Origin: an uncultured Bacteroidota bacterium
Lineage (GTDB): Bacteria > Bacteroidota > Bacteroidia > Flavobacteriales > Flavobacteriaceae
Assembly: GCA_902584445.1 (NCBI GenBank)
Contig: CACHZY010000016.1
Coordinates: forward strand, 1-36,849
Direction: 5' to 3'
DNA length: 36,849 bases
The translations under genes were made by a program, and so were the position numbers. This document shows, piece by piece, positions 26,901 through 35,900 of the stretch. Position 1 is the first letter of the stretch, and every line of letters begins with the position of its first letter. A model generated the notes under the pieces. The model was given only the letters and a program-made list of their open reading frames with translations, did no database searches and was not told the DNA's origin.

Positions 26901-29900
26901 ACAACCTCAAACGAATAGCTTTTTGTACAAATTAAATCAGTTTGGGAGTAACCAAATGGTGGATCTAATGCTGAAATATCTAAGGAAACTTCAACATTAT
27001 ATATACCAGATACAGGAGGATCAACAGTTAACTGATTACCATTACCTCCGATTGCAGTTCCATTCCTATCCCAATTGTATACGTAATTATTATTTATTCC
27101 TCCGCTTGCTTGTACCTCAAGAACAAGTGCTGTAGAGTTGCAATTAAGTGTCACTTTTTGGTCTACTGCAGTATTGGTACTTACACCAGTTACAGCATTT
27201 GGAGCATTTCCTGCGGTTGGAGCTAAATCAAGGGGGTCGGATCCTAATACTGTGTAACTAGCTTGAACAATACAATTAGCGAAAACATTATCAATAACTG
27301 TGAGGTTATATACCCCAGGTGCTAGGTTGTTTATATTCATTGTACTATTTGTATAGTTTGGTCCGGACCAAGAGTAAGTATAGTTATTTGAACCACCACT
27401 GACAGCTAATTGACCTCCATTATCTAAAATTATACTACCAAATCCAATATCTGGATTTTCATTACAGTAATCATTTACAATTTTTACGTTAGCATCAGTA
27501 ATCTCAAGAGCACCAGGCATTGTATTGCCTACTGATTGAACAACACATCCATTGGCATCTACTGCATCAACTCTAAATAGCTCTCCAATCTGAACTTTTC
27601 CAGTGCTATCAAAAACTACAGCTCCTGGAATAGCACCAAGGTTTGATGGGTAGCTTTGATTTGTAGTTAGATTTCTAAGGGTGTAACTATAATTTGGAGT
27701 ACCGCCAGATGCTTGAGCAGTAATAGTAGTTCCACATGCGCTTGGCTGAGGAATACTTAATTGAGTTGGTTCAGTTACTTCAAATTCTTCAGTGGTAGAT
27801 GTGCAGCCTCCTGTTAGAGCAACAGTTAAGTAATACTTACCAACTTCTAGATTTTCAATGTTTGAACTTGCACTAGTGAATCCTCCAGGACCAGTCCAAC
27901 TTAGAGAATAATTTAATGTTTGATTAGGAGTCGTGGTTTGTGCAACAATTTCACCATTTTGAGCAGATTGGACCCCATCACCACCATGGTTGAGTGTAAC
28001 ATCGAAAGGAACTCCAGCGGTGTCAGCAGTTAAAGTTATAACAGCAACTGCACTGCTAGCAGTGATTGGTACCTCACCAGGAATATTTGCATTAATGGCC
28101 TGAGCAAAATTTTCTGCAATTTTATTATTACTCTCAGGCGCTGGATTTCCAAAATTTGCATTTTTAACTATGTATTCATAGGTTACAGCTGGTGCAGGCC
28201 CCAAGGTCACGCTTAACCTGTCACCTTGCTCAAAAGTTCCAGATATTGTTAGGGTATTTATCTCCGCCTGGTTAGTACTTTGTCCACCTGAAAGGAAAGC
28301 ATTAATGTCATTCGGCACTGTAATTTTACCATTTGCTAGACCAAAGCATGTTATATTATCAATAGTTATTGCGTCTTTATTACTAAAACTTGGCGTAGGA
28401 TTTACTTGAATTTGACCAGTTACACTAGTCTCTGGTCCACAGTCATTTCCAGTACTCGAAATTACATACGTATATATTGTAATTTCAGTATCGTTAGTAT
28501 CTGGTATTCCAGAAATAGTTATTTCTCCAACTCCTGAAGATTGAGCCACAATTCCATTTGGTAATCCAGAATCTTCGAAAGCAAATGTTCCCCCACCAAT
28601 TGAATAAGTTATTGGAACAATTGCATCTCCATTATTACAAACTGCTCTTAAATTAATTTGACTTTCTGTTGTTGCTGAAGAGGTAAGGGTAATAAATGAA
28701 TTAGGTTTAACAGTAATAGTTCCTGTTTCATTCATTTCTGAGCAAAGACCATTAGTTTTTACAGTATAATTAAAATCGGTAGTTTGGGTTATTAATAAAC
28801 TTGGACTTCCAGCAATTGTTATTCTTTTAGTGGTAGAACTATATGATTGAGTTAATCCATTGGGTAAGCCCTCTGCAATTGCAAAATCTCCACCACCTGA
28901 AATCTGAAATTCAATAGGAGTTATGCTTGGTCCTGGGGCAGGGTTGTCACCGTTACAAATAATTTGATCCTTTGCTCCACTAGCTCCAATATGCGTTATT
29001 TGATCATTTGGTAATAATGTAAGCTCACCAGTAAACGATCCAGTTTCACAAGAATTTACATCCCCAATTACACTTATGGTGTAACTATAGGTTGTCGTTG
29101 ATACAATTCCGGTGTTTGGCTTACCGGATAGGGACCCAATACCAGTATTTATGTCAAATACTGGAGTAAATCCAGGTAATGCTGGATCTATTTGAAAGCT
29201 TATATCAGTAAATGATCCATCAACTTCAAAAGTAATAGCATCGACATCAGTATTGTCGCAAATTGTTTGGTCTAAAGTCGTACTTACTGAAGTAACGGTT
29301 ACAGTGGCATTCGGTACAATAGTTATTTTTCCATTCAATATTGCAGGGTCACAAGATCCAGATGTGGTGACAGTATAATTATACTCAGTAGTTTGAGTGA
29401 CAATCTCAGTAGACATACCTGATAAACTAAATGTTCTTGATGCCACGTTAAGAGTTGTTTCGATTCCTTGAGGTAAGCCAGTAACTTCAGCAGTATTCGA
29501 ACCTCCAGTTAAATCAAAAGTAATCGTATCAATACCAGTAGAGACACAATGGGTTTGAATAAGCTGTCCAGAGCCTGCAGCTAATTGTATTCCATCATCA
29601 GGTGAAACATTTAATATTGCACTTACAGTTTCTTCCTGACAACCCTCCTGATTTCCTATGGTTGTAATTGTCATCGTATAAGTAGTTGGGGTTACAATAT
29701 TAACCTCAGGCTTCCCATGAATTGTAAAGTTATCAGTTCCCGGAGTTCTTGTTAACTGAATACCTATTGGGTTTCCTATAAGAGCAGCATTACTTGCCCC
29801 ACCCCCGATTGTGAATGTTATTGATGTTATTGATGTATCCACACAAACTGGTTGATTCAGTGTAGAGCTTACAGATGTTACACTTACTGTTGAATTTGGA

Positions 29901-32900
29901 TTAACTTTAATAGACACAATTTCAGTTTGATTTTCACATAGGCCTCCACTAACAGTAGTAATGGTGATAGGCCAGGTTTTGGATGACACTCCACTAGTTA
30001 ATGCACTGAGTGTTGGTGTTCCAGTAAGTGTTATAATTTTTGTTCCATTCTGCAAAACAGGATTATGAAGTTGTGCCATTGCATTAGCACTTCTCTCTTT
30101 TGAAACACTGAATGAAACACCTGAAACTACACCAGTTAGAATTAGATTTTGAGCATTAGATGTAGCGGAAACAACAGTTGATTCAGCATTAATCTTATTA
30201 AGCAGTAGAGTAAGCAAAGCTCCTTGAGTTTCTCCGCCAGTTGAGGTAACAGTATGACTTGTGTTATTAATCCTTATTGTATATACCTGATTTGCATTAA
30301 TTACTGGTCCAGTAACAAGTATTGAGGTTACCTGTTTCCTGTCTGTCATAGGCCCTTGTACTATCCCTGGGGGTAGTCCAACTATATCAACAGAATTTGC
30401 ATTACCACCAATCTCGTAAGTAATATCAGTAATAGGTGATTCAGCACAAACTTCTTGATTGGTAGTTTGATTAGCGGATGTTAATGTTAAAGTATCTTTG
30501 GGATCAACAATTATTGTTGCATTAAATGATGCTTCGTCACATCCATCCTCATTTGAAGTGGTAATTATTGTGAAATTATATATGTTACTAGCTGAATCAT
30601 TAGTATTTAAAGTTCCAGAAATAGTTGCGGTAGTAGGATTATTTGGATCATCAAGATAAATATCTAGACCTTCAGGTAAAATACCAGTGTAAATGGCGCC
30701 TTTAGCTCCACCTCCAATATTGAAGACCATACTTGTTAAATCATCACCATCACAGACAGTTTGATTATTTGTATTTGATGCAACTAGTGAAATTGTAGAA
30801 TTTGCTTTTACATTTATTGTTCCAATAACTGTATCTGAGTCGCACAAAATACCAGGCGTGGTAAGCGTGTATGTATATGAGCCAGGCGCAACTGCATTTG
30901 ATGGTGCTCCAGAAATTCTAAAAATTCCAGGAGATGTAGCTACAAGTGCATCATTTATTTCAATACTATTTGAAGATTGATCTGGAACAAAAATTCCAAA
31001 GCTTTGGCCAGCCACTGCAGCAGTTACTGTTATTTTATTTGTAGCGGCATCGTAATTTGCAATAACATCGATATCACCATCAATTTTTTGAGCTAATTCA
31101 TCACCAACTGTGTCAGCATTTGATCCAAGCGGTGCAATATATACATATGGGGTGGATCCTATGTATACTGTATATGTTTCACTATTAATTCCTGTTACTC
31201 CATTTCCAATAGTTATCTCTGATACTTGTTGTCTTGGAGTGTATTGACCCTCCACTCCATCAGGTAAACCTAGTGGTTGATTAAATGCCATTGCATTTGC
31301 TGAACCACTGAACTCATATACAATGTCAATTATTTCCTCATTTATACAAACGTCTTGATTTATTGTTTGCGCTGGACTGGTAAGAGTTAAATGGTCTTTT
31401 GGTCTAAGTGTTATCTTACCTGATACAGTAGCAGAAGCTACTCCACATCCAAAAAAGTTTCCTCCTAGTGAATAGCTATATGGGAAGCTCTGCTCTACTT
31501 TAATATCTAAATTAGGGGTTCCACTTATTGATAAAACTCCACCTGCAATGTTATGTTGTAGCCATGCAGGAGTAGTTCCCGATGGGATTGCATTTGAAGC
31601 TCCAACTAAATTGTATTGTATTGTTGATATTGGAGATCCGTCACATGATATTTGATTTTCAGGTCCTGAGGCTGCAACATGACTTCCAAAACTAATTGGA
31701 TTTACAGTTATGGCACCCTCAAAGTTTACAGCTCCACCAATACATGATGGGCCAACAGGTTGTAAAATATAATTGAACGATTGAGGATTATTATTAGTTA
31801 TTGATGGAGTACCAGATATCACAAATACAGCAGATGTTTGTATTAAATTTGCGCTCGATATAGATATATTTGACGTACCAGTTGTAACACCAGTACTGAA
31901 TGCAACACCATCAAATGCACTTGTTATTCTGAGAATTTTAGTACCTGCATCATAAGAAGCCACATATTTATTGTCAAGATTTATTTTTTGCGCTAACTCA
32001 TTACCAGCATTATCAACAGTTGTAGTAGCAACAGCACTTATACTGAAATTTTCGTTATTATTTATCTGAATGGTAATAGTCTCAGTTACCCCTCCTGCAC
32101 CTCCAAATGTATGTTCTAATATTTGAGGTCTAATATTTAAAGTTGAAGTTACACCATCTAATTGGTTTAATGTTCCACCGATTAATTCTAGACCAAAAGC
32201 AGGATTTGAAACAGTAAATTCGAGGGGACTCATTGGTTCAAAAGCACAAACGGTCGGATCAGGATTACTCCCCGCTGCAACGGTTATGATTGGAGAGGGA
32301 TTTACCGTAATTTGAGCAGTAAACGAAGCCTCTGGTAAACATCCTTGATCATTATTTGTTGTCGTTACCGTGTAGGTAAATGTTGTTGACTGGGCAGGAT
32401 TAACATTTGGTGTTCCTGAAATTGTAAGTATACCTCCTGCAAATGAATCAAATACTCCTGATGGAAGACTACTGTCTAGAACATCTGCAGAAAGGGCATT
32501 TCCAATTTGGAATTGAACAGGAGTCATTGCTGCATCATCACAAACTGTTTCACTTACACTTCCTGAAAGTAATGTAATAGTTGATTTTGGCGCGATTTCT
32601 ATAAAACCTCCAACTGAATCAGATGAACAAGAATCATCCCCTTCAATTGTAGTAAGCGTGTAATTATATGTTCCAGATGCTTGAGCTGTAGGAGTTCCTT
32701 TAAGAGTAATTTTGGTAATCACTTGGGTTGAAGTTACAACTCCAAAGTCTACACCATTAAAGGCAGGTTCATTTACGACTATACTAAATCTTTTACCAGG
32801 TAAGGGTCCATCAACAGTTAATCTATTTGAGCCAGCTTCATAGGTTGCAGAAATAGCACCAGAAATACTATTTCTAACCCCAGTCCCAATGTCGTCAAGG

Positions 32901-35900
32901 TCATCACCGGCATTAACATTATAGGTAAAATCTACACCATCTATTGTTGTAACGTATACCTCATCAGAATCAATAGCAAAAAATGGATTAAGTGTAAGTG
33001 AAATTATTGTAGATTGAATTACATCCTCTCTTACTGGAATTATTCCTGGAGGAAGATCCATGCTTGTTTCAGATTCAACTCCAGTAGCAGCTCCTGAAAT
33101 GTGATATTCTATGTCATCAATAGCAGACCCACTACAAATTATTTGACTATTACTTCCAGTTCCAGGTACAAGCTCAATATTCGCCGGTCCAGGAATTATA
33201 ATAGGGTATTTTCTTTGTATCCCTGCGCAACTTATTGCCTCAGCTGTTACAATTAGGGTACCACTAAATCCAGGGCTCCAGTATAGTGTTAATTCTGTGT
33301 TTGTTGCTGGATCATCTGCCTCTAATCTTCTACTAAAAGCATTTAATACCGTATTTTGATTAGCTCCACCACCGGTTTCAATTGCATTTAATGAACTTAC
33401 ATACCATCTAACTGGGAAGTTATCAAAGTTTTTTAGGGTGGTTGTTGTTACTCCAGCTGGAATAGGACAACTTGGTAAAGTGTTGTCCCCACCTATTGGA
33501 GCAATAAGTGCTAATTGCTCATTACTTTCCCCGATTGTAAAGATTTCTGAGGTAACTGGAGTTCCAGTAGATGAGTCACATGAAACAGGTGTAACTCTAA
33601 TTTGAAAAGGCCCCCAATATCCTAAATTCCAATCCACAACTCCACGGCTATCAATAGTTCCAGGATTAGTAACATCTATACTTCCACCTGGAAGATCTAA
33701 AATTTCCCAATTAAGTGATCCGTAATTATTAAATGCCCCTTCACTTGCGCTAAAAAATTGAGTATTTCTTGTAAATTCATGAACCTCACAGGAAGGTACA
33801 GGTCCAGTGATAGCCCCGTTACAAAGTTGTTTATTGAGAGCCTCTGGTGGAGTAACTCCGCTTGCTGTAGTACTTGGCACAGTCTCTGGCACTACATCTA
33901 TAATTACATTATAATAATCAGATGGAGCTCCACAACCGGTTGTTCTGACACTAACCGTCACAGTACCTGAAAATGCTGAGGCCCAATTAACCGTCATTTT
34001 TTGAGTCGATACAGATATAGCTGGTTCTTCCATGAATGCGTGGTTGCCTGCATTTGTGGGATTAAGTCTTGAAAAAGTGTATAGAGGCGCAGGAGGATTC
34101 GTCTCATCTGCTTTAATTGTAAGAGTTTTTTGACCATTACTCCATGATGCTGTAACAAGTGCGTTTATACCAGCTGTACCATTGATTGCATTTCTAAGTG
34201 CAATTCCTAAATTATTAATTGTTGTACCATCTGCAATATTTGGACTTATAGTGGTGCCATTAATGATTATTCTGTATTCATTTGAGGCAGATACTGTATT
34301 TGAATTAGAAGTTATTTCGATGGTTGCAGTTTGGAATTCATTTTCAACTATAGTACCGGCCGTTGGAGGATCAAGTTTCCATTCAAAATCATTGTATAAA
34401 ACATTGAAACCGTTATTTAAGAAACAAGTATAGAAATCTGTTGGGGATGTCGTAGGTCCACCATCTATATTTTCATTTTCTTGACAAATTGTGTTATTAT
34501 ACCATTTACCTCCATGATTGATTACTGCATTATATATGGAGTTTTGATCTTTCATAATCACATTTGGAATTTCAGCTTGTGGCTTAACTATAATACTATA
34601 GTCAATATTTTGCTCAGTACAACCACTTCCCTCAGTTCTTACTGTAAAATTGTTAGCAGGTCCTGCAGTTCCAGTTATTGTAAGTGAGTTTACCCCTTCA
34701 ACTCTCCAAAAACCACCACCAAGATCAGTAATAGTACCACCTGGTCCAACTATAATACCATATGCTGGATTTAGACTTTCTACTCTGGCAGAGGTAGCAC
34801 CACCACCCCATTCAAAAACTAACGGAGGTTCGTCTCCTGGATTGAATCCAATAGATTCCCCAGGACAAAGTGCAGTGGAGTTTGGATTTCCTCCAGTTTG
34901 ATTTAGAGTTGATGCCTGTTCAACCTCAATAACTATCGCATCTGTAATTGCTTTACACCCATCACCTGTGACTGAAGATAAGACCTTGAGATCATGGGAG
35001 GCAGTGCTCACTGAGGTACTTATTGAAATTTCATTTTGTAGGGGAACAATTGAAATTAGGTCAACATCTGGATCGTAACTTGAAGAGACTCCAGGGGCAT
35101 TGTCATTTATTTGCTGAGAAAGACCTGCACCAATTCCATCAGTGTGGCTGGCTGCACCAGTTGTTGTGAAGGAATATGTACCAGATCCAATCTTTACATA
35201 GTAAATTTCACCAACAGCTAGTGCATTGGCATTTTTTGTAAGACTAATTTGCATTTGATCTAAGGCGGTAGGAGTGTTTACTTCACTTGTAACTACAGCT
35301 CTATAATATCTTGTTTCGGTGGCTACAGTACTAAATTGAAGAGTAGTACTAACCTCTCCCGCCATATCAGTCCAATTATCTGAATCAATGGATTGTTGCC
35401 ACTGATATGTTACTCCTGCCCCTGAGGTTGCTCCATTAAGAGTTAAATCGGCAGGTTGAGTATTTTCACAAATTACCTGATCAGCTAAAATACCACCTGT
35501 ATTTAATTCAGGTAAAATATTTATTGTGATTTCATTCGATGATTCAAAACAATTTGTTCCACTTTGTGTGGCAGTAACCGCTCTTCTGAAAAATGTTGTT
35601 TCAATGAGCGATCCCGGATCGTAATTGTTATTTATAGCTCCATTAATATTAGCCCAACCAGTTGCAGCAGTTCTACTTTGCCACTGGTAAGATAAAGCAC
35701 CAAACTCTGTTGTCGCCTCAGTTACACTATTTATTGACCCTGGATTAGAACCATAGCAATAAGTAGCAGTCGAATTTGGATCAATTTGACCTGGTTGAAT
35801 ATCATTAACTCGAATTTCATGAACATCACTAAAAGCTTCGCAACCTGCACCACCACCATTTGCAAGAACTTGTCTTCTGTAATAGATAGTTTCAGTTGAG

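Noticed and set aside
28395-33175. DNA repeats resembling a CRISPR or satellite array
   Set aside because: The periodicity is at the protein level in one open frame with diverged DNA; there are no identical short repeats with unique spacers.
33758-34901. Several 68-83 residue plus-strand frames opposite the giant gene
   Set aside because: They are shadows of the repeat-coding strand (low-complexity Ser/Thr/Ile) with no start signals or domain features.
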